In this document: one piece after another, positions 1 to 8,856 of the stretch
How the letters are laid out: each line of letters starts with the position of its first letter
How positions within the stretch are numbered: the first letter of the stretch is position 1
DNA from: Pararhodobacter sp. SW119
Lineage (GTDB): Bacteria > Pseudomonadota > Alphaproteobacteria > Rhodobacterales > Rhodobacteraceae
Assembly (NCBI RefSeq): GCF_017811755.1
Contig: NZ_JADDJF010000001.1
Coordinates: 62,001-126,000, forward strand
Length of the DNA: 64,000 nt
Reading direction: 5' to 3'
Position numbers and translations under genes: made by a program
The notes under the pieces: model-generated
What the model saw: the letters and a program-made list of their open reading frames with translations, nothing else
Databases searched by the model: none
Told to the model about the DNA's origin: nothing

Positions 1-556
1 CGTCCGAAAAACCGCGCAGGAAGGGCGAGGCGGGCGCGAGGTTCTGGTGGCGGAAGCAGCCGAACGCCTTCTTTTCCAGCAGATGCTTCTGCACCCCGTG
101 GAAATGATGGATCATCGCCATACCGCCCCAACAGACGCCGAAGGTCGAATGGACATGGGTTTGCGTCCACTCGAAGACCTCGCACAACTCGTCCCAGTAG
201 GTCACGTCCTTGAACGGCAGATGTTCGATCGGGGCGCCGGTGATGATCAGGCCGTCGAACTTTTCCTTCCGCGCCTGCCGGAAGGGCCGGTAGAAGGCGG
301 CCATGTGTTCGGCCGCGGTGTTCTTCGTGCGGTGCGCGCTCATCCGGATGAGGCGCAGATCGATCTGCAGCGGCGTTGCGCCGATCAGCCGGGCGAATTG
401 GTTCTCCGTCTGGATCTTCTTCGGCATCAGGTTCAGCAGCGCGATCTTCAGCGGCCGGATGTCCTGCCGTGCGGCGCGGGAATGCGACATGACCGACACG
501 CCCTCGCGGGCGAGCACGTCAAAGGCGGGCAGGGACGAGGGCAGGGTGATCGGCAT
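1..556 (-). CDS. metA: Homoserine O-acetyltransferase, MetA type (3' part cut by window edge)
   Basis: Activates homoserine by O-acylation in methionine synthesis (cytoplasmic). The visible 185 residues start [12 protein letters not shown] and carry the family core: [10 protein letters not shown] at 106-115 and the nucleophile elbow FGVCWGGMA with Cys142, the canonical catalytic position. Residue 111 is Glu; in the MetA family Glu111 is associated with acetyl-CoA and Gly111 with succinyl-CoA use, so acetyltransferase is the better prediction although the fold is often named succinyltransferase. The start ATG at 554-556 has AAGGA about 8 nt upstream. The 5' leader contains a GC hairpin but I could not fit it to a SAM-II riboswitch. 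The C-terminal part lies outside the window. Confidence 0.93.
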   Translation of the reverse strand, partial: MPITLPSSLPAFDVLAREGVSVMSHSRAARQDIRPLKIALLNLMPKKIQTENQFARLIGATPLQIDLRLIRMSAHRTKNTAAEHMAAFYRPFRQARKEKFDGLIITGAPIEHLPFKDVTYWDELCEVFEWTQTHVHSTFGVCWGGMAMIHHFHGVQKHLLEKKAFGCFRHQNLAPASPFLRGFSD

Positions 557-650
557 GGCGGTGTCCTTGGTGCCGGGCAGATGTACGCGGCGCTTGCGGG
601 GCGTTCAAGCGTCGCCGGCGGGACATGTGGCCGGCGAGTTGGTTTCGGGT

Positions 651-1523
651 TCAAGGCTGGACCGAAGCCCGCTTGTCGAGGGTGCGCGCGACGAGGTCGT
701 TGAAATCCTGCGCCGATTCCACGCGCGCGATGTCGGCCGCGGCGACCGTCAGGCCCCAGTTTTCCGCCATCGCCTGGTAGAGCGGCTGGCGATGGGCCAG
801 CGCGCGGGCATAGGTCCAGCGGATGAAGGCATCGGGATCGACGGCGTCGGGCGCGAGGCCGGTTTCGGCAAGGTAGGCCCGCCAGGCGTCATTGAGAAAA
901 TCGGGATGATAATACATCGGCTTCGGCGCCCGGTCGAAGCGGCGCACCAGGTCGGCGGTATGCGCCTCGGTCCCTGCGATCCAGATCATCAGCAGGTGTT
1001 TCGAGAGCGTGTTCAGCACCGGGTCGGCCGGATCGCTGGGGTCCACAACCTCGCATATCGACCCCGAGGTGTCGCAGACGAAGTTCGCGTAGCCGTAGAT
1101 CTCCTGCGCGCGGGCGATGAAGCGCGGGGTGTCCAGCATGGCCGCAATCTCGGCGTCGCGGTGCATGTCCTGGCGCTCGCGGTAGTCGTCGAAGGGCAGC
1201 CCGCCCTTGCGCGGGTCGCCCGGCTTGCCCAGCCAGGTCGCCAACGGCGCCAGGTTGTCGAAGGTGATGTTGGACCGGATATGTACCGAGTCCGACAGCA
1301 GAAGCTCGCGCAGCAGCGGCACCTTCATCGCCTCGCGCTTGAAGTTGTCGGCGATGTCCTCGCCCAGGTAGCGGGTGCCGATGCGGTAGTCGACCGAGTA
1401 GTGGAACCACCCGCTCGCCCGCAAGAGGGCCGAGATCCGGGTCTTGCCCAGCCCGGACATGCCGAACAGCAGCACGCGCTTCTCGGTCGCTTTCAGCCAG
1501 TCCTCGGCGGTCGAGTAGATCAT
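651..1523 (-). CDS. P-loop ATPase of unknown role
   Basis: A 290-residue protein beginning MIYSTAEDWLKATEKRVLLFGMSGLGKT; the Walker A motif GMSGLGKT sits at residues 21-28, so it binds nucleotide. No signal peptide or membrane segment is seen. A later IWIAGTEAHTADLVRRF stretch is reminiscent of small kinases that act on nucleotides or cofactors, but there is no diagnostic substrate motif. It lies between the acylase gene (39 nt upstream) and metA (94 nt downstream), all on the minus strand, so cotranscription is possible. I do not recognise a characterised homologue and make no functional call beyond ATP/GTP binding. Confidence 0.75.
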   Translation of the reverse strand: MIYSTAEDWLKATEKRVLLFGMSGLGKTRISALLRASGWFHYSVDYRIGTRYLGEDIADNFKREAMKVPLLRELLLSDSVHIRSNITFDNLAPLATWLGKPGDPRKGGLPFDDYRERQDMHRDAEIAAMLDTPRFIARAQEIYGYANFVCDTSGSICEVVDPSDPADPVLNTLSKHLLMIWIAGTEAHTADLVRRFDRAPKPMYYHPDFLNDAWRAYLAETGLAPDAVDPDAFIRWTYARALAHRQPLYQAMAENWGLTVAAADIARVESAQDFNDLVARTLDKRASVQP

Positions 1524-1562
1524 CGCGGGCCTTTCGGGAAAACGCGGCGGATCATGGCGCGC

Positions 1563-4052
1563 TCAGGGCGCGGGTTCAAGGCGGGTGACCCCGATGCCGC
1601 CGGCGCGCGCCAGATCCGGGTCGAGGGTCATGGGAATGTATTCACCCCGCCGCCAGAGCACGCCCAGATCGTCGAAATGCCGGCTGAGCGGATGGCCCGA
1701 CTGCCCGGTCGAGATGATGAAGACCGAGGCGTCGGGATCGGCCAGGTCGTAGACCCCGCGGTAGCCCGCGCCGTGGACGTTGAGGAACGGCTCCGGCTCG
1801 GTCGACGGGCCGCCCCGGATGCGGCCGCGCAACAGCGTGTTGTCGCCGCCGCTGGTCGACTGCCGGATGTTGACGAAGTGGCGCAGGATCGGCACGTCGC
1901 CCAGAACCGCATGATCGTGGGTGGCTTGGTGCGCGTCGCCCCAGCGCCAGCTTTCGATATTCGGCCCGTACCTCTCCGCCAGCCACAGAAGGGCGTTGTC
2001 CAGCGCCACGCGGGCGATGTCGGTGCAGCTTTCGGTCACTGCCGACTGGACCACGTTGCACCATTCGCCGGCGCCGTCGGTATCGCCGAAGACGCGTTCG
2101 ACGAACAAGGGCTCCAGATGGCCGAAGGTCTCGGCCAGGGGGCCCAGTTCGTCGCGGATCAGGCGAAACTGCAGCTCGCGCATCCAGGCGGCGTAGATCA
2201 GGGGTTCGGGCAGATGCTCGTTCATCTCGCCGTTCCAGTCGGCCAGCAACTGCAGCGCCTGCTGGCGGCGGGCCTCGGTCGTGCCACCCTCGGCGGCCTC
2301 GCCCTGGAACCACAGGTTCGCGCCGACCAGTGGCAGCAGGTTGCGCGCCGCCTGGCTGACGGTGTCGAGTTGCGCCTCGATGAAGCTTTCGCGGGTGTGC
2401 ACGGCGCGCTGGCGCATCAGGCGCACCCAGCGCTGGATCCGCTGGCTGTCGCCCCAGTCGAAGCTGACATGCATCGGAAAGGGGCGGTCGAGGGTCTTGT
2501 TGTTGGTGTTGCCCAACAGGCCGGTTTCGGGGTCGGTGAAGCGGGGATTGGCCTCGTAGGGCAGCATGCCCTGCCAACGCGCGGCGGGGTCCCAGCCGGG
2601 CGCCGGCATCCTGCCTTGCGTCGGATGGTCGGGGTCGCGGCGGGGCATCCGGCCGATCACCTGCAGGGCGATGCGGTCGCGGTCGGCCAGCATCAGGTTC
2701 TGCGCCGGCGCGATGTAGTCCTGCCCGGCCTCGATCGCGGCATCGACGGAAGTCGCGCGCATGATCGCGAGTGCCGCCGCGATCGAAGTGTCTGCATCGC
2801 TGAGCGCAGTCCAACTGAGCGCCGCGACATAACCCGAGGGCAGGATGGTGCCGAGGTTGTAGTGCGCGCCCGGCAGGATCGGGCCGTTTTCCGACCGGCG
2901 CAGCGTGATGGTCACCGGATCGTCGTCTTTGACCCGAATGATCGACCGGCGCGTTTCGAATTCCGCCCAACCGTCGGGTGTGCGGTAGCGCGAGGGATCG
3001 TCGGGGTCCAAATCCTCCAGCAGGAGGTCCTGATCGTCGACATAGGCGGTGGTCAGCCCCCAGGCCAGCCGGTCCGACCGGCCGACCAGCACCGCCGGAA
3101 TGCCCGGGATCGTGCCGCCGATGACGCCGCCGGTCTGCAGCTCCAGCCGGGCAAGATACCAGATCGCGGGCGCCGAAAAGCCCAGATGCGGATCGTTGGC
3201 CAGAAGCGTGCCGCCGGTGGTCGAGGCCTGCGGCGCCGCCGCGAAGGCATTGGAGGCGCCGGCGAATTCCCACTGCGGGAAGGGCGAGAGCATGGCGCCC
3301 GGCTGCGACGAAGGCGGCGGGTGGGACCCGGCCACCTGCGTCCGGTCCAGCCCGGGGAAGAGCGCGGCGAAATCCGGCAGCGCGGCCACCCCCTGGCCGG
3401 GATGATCCGGCATCAGGTCGCGCAAGCGGTCCTCGCCGATCAGCGTCGACAGTCGCGCGCGGCGCACCTCGGTATCGACATGGCCGGATAGCTGCACCGC
3501 CATCAGCTTGACCAGCGCGATCGAATCCGCGGCCTGCCAGAGGCCGATCTCGGCGGGAAAGAGGAAGAATTCGGGCGCGCCACGGCCGAGCGCGCGCGCG
3601 TTCATCTGCTCGATCCAGGCATTCACGCCACGGGCATAGGCGTCGAGCAGCCCGCGCGTTTCAGCATCCAGTGCGTCGACCGACGCCTGCGCCAGGCCAT
3701 AGAGATCCAGCCGCCGCAGCAACTCGTCGGTGCGCAGGGTGCGCGGGCCGAAAACCTCGGACAGGCGGCCCTGCACGGTGCGCCGCATCACCGTCATCTG
3801 CCACAGCCGGTCTTGGGCATGGACAAAGCCCAGCCCGAAAAAGACATCCGCGTCGCTGGCGCCGAAGATATGCGGCACGTTATGGGTGTTGCGCGCGATC
3901 TCGACCGGGGCCTCGATCCCGCGGACCGGCCATTGGGCCGAATAGTCGGGGATCGACCGCGACAGGAAGTAATAGACCCCGGCGACGGCCAGCACGAAGA
4001 TCACGACAAGGCCCGTCGCGATGCGGAGAAGCCAGCGGAAAAGGGTGAGCAT
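1563..4052 (-). CDS. Penicillin acylase family N-terminal-nucleophile amidohydrolase
   Basis: 829 residues, typical for a penicillin/acyl-homoserine-lactone acylase precursor. An N-terminal hydrophobic segment (about residues 9-30) is a membrane anchor or signal peptide, placing it in the periplasm. These enzymes self-cleave before a Ser, Thr or Cys; here FAGASNAFA puts the expected nucleophile at Ser267, followed by LLANDPHLGFSAPAIWY and PGIPAVLVGRSDRLAWGLT, which are family landmarks of the beta chain. The substrate cannot be read from sequence: penicillins, acyl-homoserine lactones or other amides are all possible. It is divergent from the dehydrogenase gene at 4145 with a 92-nt spacer. 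Confidence 0.88.
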   Translation of the reverse strand: MLTLFRWLLRIATGLVVIFVLAVAGVYYFLSRSIPDYSAQWPVRGIEAPVEIARNTHNVPHIFGASDADVFFGLGFVHAQDRLWQMTVMRRTVQGRLSEVFGPRTLRTDELLRRLDLYGLAQASVDALDAETRGLLDAYARGVNAWIEQMNARALGRGAPEFFLFPAEIGLWQAADSIALVKLMAVQLSGHVDTEVRRARLSTLIGEDRLRDLMPDHPGQGVAALPDFAALFPGLDRTQVAGSHPPPSSQPGAMLSPFPQWEFAGASNAFAAAPQASTTGGTLLANDPHLGFSAPAIWYLARLELQTGGVIGGTIPGIPAVLVGRSDRLAWGLTTAYVDDQDLLLEDLDPDDPSRYRTPDGWAEFETRRSIIRVKDDDPVTITLRRSENGPILPGAHYNLGTILPSGYVAALSWTALSDADTSIAAALAIMRATSVDAAIEAGQDYIAPAQNLMLADRDRIALQVIGRMPRRDPDHPTQGRMPAPGWDPAARWQGMLPYEANPRFTDPETGLLGNTNNKTLDRPFPMHVSFDWGDSQRIQRWVRLMRQRAVHTRESFIEAQLDTVSQAARNLLPLVGANLWFQGEAAEGGTTEARRQQALQLLADWNGEMNEHLPEPLIYAAWMRELQFRLIRDELGPLAETFGHLEPLFVERVFGDTDGAGEWCNVVQSAVTESCTDIARVALDNALLWLAERYGPNIESWRWGDAHQATHDHAVLGDVPILRHFVNIRQSTSGGDNTLLRGRIRGGPSTEPEPFLNVHGAGYRGVYDLADPDASVFIISTGQSGHPLSRHFDDLGVLWRRGEYIPMTLDPDLARAGGIGVTRLEPAP

Positions 4053-4144
4053 GGCGGGCCGGGCTCCGTCGGTTGACCTTGTCGGCGGCTTCGTTTCCTA
4101 TGGTGCCTTGCGGGAATATGCAATTCAAGGGATCGAGGGCTGGC

Positions 4145-5023
4145 ATGGCAAAGGTGGCGTTTCTGGGACTGGGGGTGATGGGCTTTCCGATGGCCGGGCA
4201 TCTGGCCGCGAAGGGGCACGAGGTTGCCGTCTACAACCGCACCGAGGCCAAGGCCAGAGCCTGGACGGAGAAGCACGGCGGTCGCCACGCGGCGACGCCG
4301 CGCGCGGCGGTCGAAGGCGCGGAATTGGTCATGGCCTGCGTCGGCAACGACGACGACCTGGCGCAGGTCTGCCGGGGGGCGGACGGGGCGCTGGCCGGGA
4401 TGGGCAAGGGGGCGGTCTTCGTCGATCACACGACCGTCTCGGCCCGGATCACGCGGGAGTTGGCCGAGGAGGCGCGCAGCGCTGGCGTGGGCTTCGTCGA
4501 TGCGCCGGTTTCGGGCGGGCAGGCGGGCGCGGAGAACGGGGTCCTGTCGATCATGTGCGGCGGCGATGCCGACGACTACTCCCGCGCCGAGCCGGTGATG
4601 GGCGCCTACGGGCGCACCGTGAAGCGGCTGGGAGAGACCGGGGCCGGGCAGATCGCCAAGATGATGAACCAGATCGCGATCGCCGGGTTGGTTCAGGGCC
4701 TGGCCGAGGCGCTGCGCTTCGGCGAAAAGGCCGGCATGGACGGCAAGGCGGTGGTCGAGGTGATCAGCCAGGGCGCGGCGGGGTCCTGGCAGATGGCCAA
4801 CCGGCACGAGACGATGCTGGACGGTAAGTTCGACTATGGCTTCGCGGTGGACTGGATGCGCAAGGATCTGGGCATCTGCCTGGAGACCGCGAACGAGATT
4901 GGCGCGCCGCTGCCGGTCACCGCGCTGATCGACCAGTTCTACAAGGACGTGCAGGCGATGGGTGGCGGGCGCTGGGACACCTCGTCGCTGATCGCGCGGC
5001 TGCGCAAGCTCTCGGATGCTTGA
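4145..5023 (+). CDS. NAD(P)-dependent beta-hydroxyacid dehydrogenase (3-hydroxyisobutyrate dehydrogenase family)
   Basis: 292 residues from ATG 4145 ([19 protein letters not shown]); an upstream in-frame ATG at 4073 would add residues before the Rossmann strand and is less likely. GLGVMG at 8-13 is the dinucleotide-binding loop, [14 protein letters not shown] is the family substrate-binding motif, and GQIAKMMNQ carries the catalytic Lys. Likely substrates are 3-hydroxyisobutyrate, tartronate semialdehyde or similar; the sequence does not decide. Its stop overlaps the start of adenine deaminase by 8 nt, so the two are probably translated from one message. Confidence 0.9.
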   Translation: MAKVAFLGLGVMGFPMAGHLAAKGHEVAVYNRTEAKARAWTEKHGGRHAATPRAAVEGAELVMACVGNDDDLAQVCRGADGALAGMGKGAVFVDHTTVSARITRELAEEARSAGVGFVDAPVSGGQAGAENGVLSIMCGGDADDYSRAEPVMGAYGRTVKRLGETGAGQIAKMMNQIAIAGLVQGLAEALRFGEKAGMDGKAVVEVISQGAAGSWQMANRHETMLDGKFDYGFAVDWMRKDLGICLETANEIGAPLPVTALIDQFYKDVQAMGGGRWDTSSLIARLRKLSDA

Positions 5024-6710
5024 GGACCGGATCGCCCAGGGACGCGGGGACACGCCCGCCGATCTGGTGCTGAAGGGCGGCACGGTCTGGTGCCTTGTCA
5101 CCGACCAGAAGATCGCGGGCGATGTGGCGATCTGCGGCGACACGGTCGTGGGGATCGGGGCGGAGTATGCGGGCAAGCGCGAGGTCGACGTGGCGGGTCG
5201 GTTGCTGGTGCCGGGGTTCATCGACACGCATCTGCATATCGAGTCCTCCTGCATCACGCCCTTCGAGTTCGACCGTTGCGTGGCACCGCGCGGCGTGACG
5301 ACGGCTATCTGCGACCCGCACGAGATCGCCAATGTCGCGGGGGCGGCGGGCATCCGGTATTTCCTGTCCGCCGCCGAGCGGACGGTGATGGATATCAGGG
5401 TGAACCTGTCCTCCTGCGTGCCGTCCACGCATATGGAGACGGCGGGGGCGGAGTTGTCGGCAGACGACCTGCTGGCGCTCACGGATCACCCCAAGGTGCT
5501 GGGGCTGGCGGAGTTCATGAATTACCCTGGCGTGATCCACCGCGATCCGGGCTGCATGGAGAAGCTGCGCGCCTTTGCCGGGCGGCATATCGATGGGCAT
5601 GCGCCGCTGCTGTCGGGGCGTGATCTGAACGCCTATGTGGCGGCGGGCATCCGGACCGAGCACGAGGCGACGAGCGCCGCTGAGGCACGCGAGAAGCTGA
5701 CGAAGGGGTTGCGGGTGCTGATTCGCGAGGGGTCGGTCAGCAAGGATCTCGCCGCGCTGGCCGAGGTGCTGACCCCGCTGACGGCGCCCTACATGTGCCT
5801 CTGCACCGACGACCGCAATCCGCTGGACATCGCCGAGCACGGGCATCTGGACTACATGATCCGCCGGCTGATCGAGACGGGCTGCGACCCGCTGGCGGTT
5901 TTTCGCGCGGCGAGCCTGAGTGCGGCGGAGGCGTTCGGGCTGAAGGATCGCGGGCAGATCGCGCCGGGCAGGCGCGCGGATATCGTGGTGCTGGAGGGCG
6001 CGGCGGCGGAGTGCCGGGCGGCGATGGTGTTCTGCGGGGGCGTGCTGGCGGAGGACGCGGCGTTTGCGGCGCGCGAGGTGGTGGCGCCGGTGGCGCGGGG
6101 GTCGGTGCATCTGCCGGCCGTTTCGCCCGGGAGTTTCCGGTATGCGGGCACCGAGGCGGAGACGCCGGTGATCGGCATCTGGCCGGGGAAGATATTGACC
6201 GAGCATATCCGCGAGGTGGTGGCCGAGGTGGAGGGTGACCGGCCGCCGGACCCTGCGCGCGACCTGGCGCGGATCGCGGTGATCGAGCGGCATGGGAAAA
6301 TCGGTCGTATTTCCAACGGGTTCGTGCGGGGGTTTTCGCTCAAGCGCGGCGCCATCGGCTCGACCGTCTGCCACGACCATCACAACATCGCGGTGGTCGG
6401 GGTCGATTACGCCGACATGGCGCGGGCGGCGGCGCGGCTGGCCGAGATCGAGGGCGGGTTCGTCGTGGTGGAGGGCGGCGAGGTGCGGGCGGAACTGGCG
6501 CTGCCGGTGGCCGGGCTGATGTCGCTGGAGCCGTTCGAGACGGTGCATCAGAGGCTGGTCGCGCTGCGGGCGGCGGCGCGGGCGCTGGGGGTGGAGTTGG
6601 AGGAGCCGTTTTTGCAGCTTGCCTTTCTGGCGCTGCCGGTGATCCCGCATCTGAAGATCACCGACCACGGGCTGGTCGATGTCGACCGGTTCGAGGTGAT
6701 CGCGGGCTGA
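5016..6710 (+). CDS. ade: Adenine deaminase
   Basis: Converts adenine to hypoxanthine and ammonia (purine salvage). 564 residues, a normal length for the amidohydrolase-fold Ade family. The metal site is visible as [12 protein letters not shown] and the family segments [33 protein letters not shown] and [10 protein letters not shown] follow in order; the C-terminal half has [10 protein letters not shown]. It starts 8 nt inside the preceding dehydrogenase gene. The end is odd: the TGA stop is itself the first unit of an 8-bp tandem repeat. The neighbouring convergent gene is guaA, another purine gene. Confidence 0.95.
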   Translation: MLEDRIAQGRGDTPADLVLKGGTVWCLVTDQKIAGDVAICGDTVVGIGAEYAGKREVDVAGRLLVPGFIDTHLHIESSCITPFEFDRCVAPRGVTTAICDPHEIANVAGAAGIRYFLSAAERTVMDIRVNLSSCVPSTHMETAGAELSADDLLALTDHPKVLGLAEFMNYPGVIHRDPGCMEKLRAFAGRHIDGHAPLLSGRDLNAYVAAGIRTEHEATSAAEAREKLTKGLRVLIREGSVSKDLAALAEVLTPLTAPYMCLCTDDRNPLDIAEHGHLDYMIRRLIETGCDPLAVFRAASLSAAEAFGLKDRGQIAPGRRADIVVLEGAAAECRAAMVFCGGVLAEDAAFAAREVVAPVARGSVHLPAVSPGSFRYAGTEAETPVIGIWPGKILTEHIREVVAEVEGDRPPDPARDLARIAVIERHGKIGRISNGFVRGFSLKRGAIGSTVCHDHHNIAVVGVDYADMARAAARLAEIEGGFVVVEGGEVRAELALPVAGLMSLEPFETVHQRLVALRAAARALGVELEEPFLQLAFLALPVIPHLKITDHGLVDVDRFEVIAG

Positions 6711-6739
6711 CGGCGTGACGGCGTGACGGCGTAACGGGG
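6708..6739 (+). repeat. 8-bp tandem repeat beginning at the ade stop codon
   Basis: Four consecutive units TGACGGCG, TGACGGCG, TGACGGCG, TAACGGGG. The first TGA is the stop codon of ade. Because the period is 8, later TGA/TAA triplets fall in successively different frames, giving stops in all three forward frames. This looks like local slippage expansion. Confidence 0.85.
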
Positions 6740-6919
6740 GCGCGGCTCGGGGGGCATCGAGCCCCCGCTCGCCGCGGGCGGGCCCCTGCGGGGCCGCCGG
6801 GCCGGGACGCGGGCGGCGGTCGTTTACGAGATCTGAATGCGCGGTTCGGGGCTGCGTGGCCCGGCAACGGGTGAGAGGGGCGGATCGCCTTGTTTTGCTG
6901 GGATTCGGGGTGCCAGAAA
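6740..6919. other. Gene-free convergent spacer after ade, GC hairpins
   Basis: No convincing gene. It holds a strong hairpin, GGGGGC (6750-6755) / GCCCCC (6761-6766), and further GC dyads to about 6810, which could end ade transcription; none is followed by a T run. The 11-bp array follows, and nothing further is recognised from 6964 to the guaA stop at 7151. Confidence 0.5.
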
Positions 6920-6963
6920 GCGTATGGCAGGCGTATGGCAAGCGTATGGCAAACGTATGGCAG
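6920..6963 (+). repeat. 11-bp-period tandem array, consensus GCGTATGGCAA (4 units)
   Basis: Units at 6920, 6931, 6942 and 6953 read GCGTATGGCAG, GCGTATGGCAA, GCGTATGGCAA and ACGTATGGCAG, exact period 11. The same unit recurs with the same period at 30213-30245. Both arrays lie between convergent genes. The period is close to one helical turn, so repeated sites would face the same side of the DNA. Confidence 0.85.
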
Positions 6964-7150
6964 ATGCCGCCATTTCGGCGGTTTTCGGGGGTCGACGCAA
7001 CGGTCGGTGGGGCGGGGAATGCAACGGCTTTCGACCGTTGGCGGCCCGGGAATGCGCCCATGAGTCCAGGGTCAGAGGCCGAATAAGGCCAGTTCGCGCA
7101 GCGCCGGTCGGATCCTGCCATCGGGCGCGCCCCGGCCGGGGGCGGCGCTG

Positions 7151-8707
7151 TCATTCCATCTCGATCGTGCCCGGGGGTTTGGAGGTCACGTCGTAGAAGA
7201 CGCGGTTGATGCCCGGCACCTCGTTGATGATGCGCGTCGCGGTCTCGCCGAGGAAGTCGTGGCTGAACGGGTAGTAATCGGCGGTCATGCCGTCGACCGA
7301 GGTGACGGCGCGCAGGGCCAGCGCGAAGTCGTAGGTGCGCCCGTCGCCCATCACGCCGACGGTGCGCACCGGCAGGATCGCGGCGAAGGCCTGCCAGATC
7401 TCGTCATAGAGCCCGTGCTTGCGGATCTGGTCGATGTAGATCGCGTCGGCGCGGCGCAGGATGGCGAGCTTGTCGCGCGTGATCTCGCCCGGGCAGCGGA
7501 TGGCGAGGCCGGGGCCGGGGAAGGGGTGGCGGCCGATGAACGACTCGGGCAGGCCCAGTTCGCGACCGAGCGCGCGGACCTCGTCCTTGAAAAGCTCGCG
7601 CAGCGGTTCGACCAGCTTCAGCCCCATCTTGGCGGGCAGACCGCCGACGTTGTGGTGGCTCTTGATCGTGACCGAGGGGCCGCCCGAGAAGCTGACGCTT
7701 TCGATCACGTCTGGATAGAGCGTGCCCTGGGCGAGGAATTTTGCGCCGCCGACATCGTTGGCGTGCTTCTGGAAGACATCTATGAACAATCCACCGATGA
7801 TCTTGCGTTTTGTTTCCGGATCGGAAACACCATCGAGCGCGGTCAGGAACAATTCGCTCTCATCCGCGTGGATCAGCGGGATGTTGTAGTGGTCGCGGAA
7901 CATGGTCACGACCTGCTCGGCCTCGCCCAGGCGCAGGAGGCCGTGATCGACGAAGACGCAGGTGAGCTGGTCGCCAATCGCCTCGTGGAGCAGGACCGCC
8001 GCGACCGAGGAATCGACGCCGCCGGACAGACCGCAGATCACCTTGCCGTCGCCGACCTGCGCGCGGATCTTCGCGACGGCTTCCTCGCGGTAGGCGCCCA
8101 TCGTCCAGTCGCCCGAAAAGCCGGCGATGCGGACGAAATTGGCGTAAAGCTGCGCGCCGCGGGGGGTGTGGTGCACCTCGGGGTGGAACTGGACGGCGTA
8201 GAAATGCCGGTCGGGGTCGGCGGTGACGGCGAAGGGCGCGCCCGGCGAGGTGCCGAAGACCCGGAACCCGGGGGCGAGGCGCGCGACATGGTCGCCGTGG
8301 CTCATCCAGACCTGTTCGCGGGCCTCGTCGAACCAGCCCTGCAGGAGGTCCAGGCGTTCCTCGGTCGGGCTGACATGGGCGCGGCCGAACTCGGCGGTGC
8401 CGTCGCCGCGTTCGACATGCCCGCCGAGGCAGTGCATCATCACTTGCTGCCCGTAGCAGATACCGAGGATCGGCACGCCAAGATCGAAGACCCGGGCCGG
8501 GGGCATCGGCGCGCCCTCGGCGAAGACCGAGGCCGGCCCGCCCGAGAGGATGACCGCCTTCGGCGCGAAATCGCGCAGGAAGGCGTCGTCGACCCGGTTG
8601 AACGGGTGAATCTCGCAATAGACGTTCAACTCGCGCAGGCGGCGCGCGATCAGCTGCGTCACCTGGCTGCCGAAGTCGATGATCAGAAGGCGGTCATGCT
8701 GGCTCAT
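7151..8707 (-). CDS. guaA: GMP synthase (glutamine-hydrolysing)
   Basis: Makes GMP from XMP using glutamine ammonia. 518 residues, normal length. The N-terminal class I amidotransferase domain shows [19 protein letters not shown], the nucleophile elbow GICYGQQ and FHPEVHHT; the ATP-pyrophosphatase domain shows [12 protein letters not shown], and the C-terminal domain ends with the family signature KPPGTIEME. Start ATG is at 8705-8707. It is convergent with ade and divergent from the MttB-type gene 149 nt away. Confidence 0.98.
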   Translation of the reverse strand: MSQHDRLLIIDFGSQVTQLIARRLRELNVYCEIHPFNRVDDAFLRDFAPKAVILSGGPASVFAEGAPMPPARVFDLGVPILGICYGQQVMMHCLGGHVERGDGTAEFGRAHVSPTEERLDLLQGWFDEAREQVWMSHGDHVARLAPGFRVFGTSPGAPFAVTADPDRHFYAVQFHPEVHHTPRGAQLYANFVRIAGFSGDWTMGAYREEAVAKIRAQVGDGKVICGLSGGVDSSVAAVLLHEAIGDQLTCVFVDHGLLRLGEAEQVVTMFRDHYNIPLIHADESELFLTALDGVSDPETKRKIIGGLFIDVFQKHANDVGGAKFLAQGTLYPDVIESVSFSGGPSVTIKSHHNVGGLPAKMGLKLVEPLRELFKDEVRALGRELGLPESFIGRHPFPGPGLAIRCPGEITRDKLAILRRADAIYIDQIRKHGLYDEIWQAFAAILPVRTVGVMGDGRTYDFALALRAVTSVDGMTADYYPFSHDFLGETATRIINEVPGINRVFYDVTSKPPGTIEME

Positions 8708-8856
8708 GGCTGCCGGTTAGGCCAGAACACCGCGCCGCGCAAGCCTGTGCCGGCGTTCGCCGATGTCGCCTTTCGCCATAAGGCGGCGCATCCGACCCTT
8801 CGCCCCGGCCCCGGGTGGCGTATCGGATGCGCAAACCGGCAGACGGAGGGCGCGGC

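Noticed and set aside
557-650. SAM-II-like riboswitch upstream of metA
   Set aside because: CGCTTG...CAAGCG forms a hairpin, but the conserved ATAAA and GCTAAA segments and the pseudoknot partner were not found.
303-3491. Long plus-strand frame over metA and the acylase
   Set aside because: It lies antisense to genes with clear catalytic motifs and has Arg/Gly/Ala-biased composition typical of high-GC shadow frames.
4001-5482. Long minus-strand frame over the dehydrogenase and ade
   Set aside because: Antisense shadow; no family motif, and the plus-strand genes are well supported.
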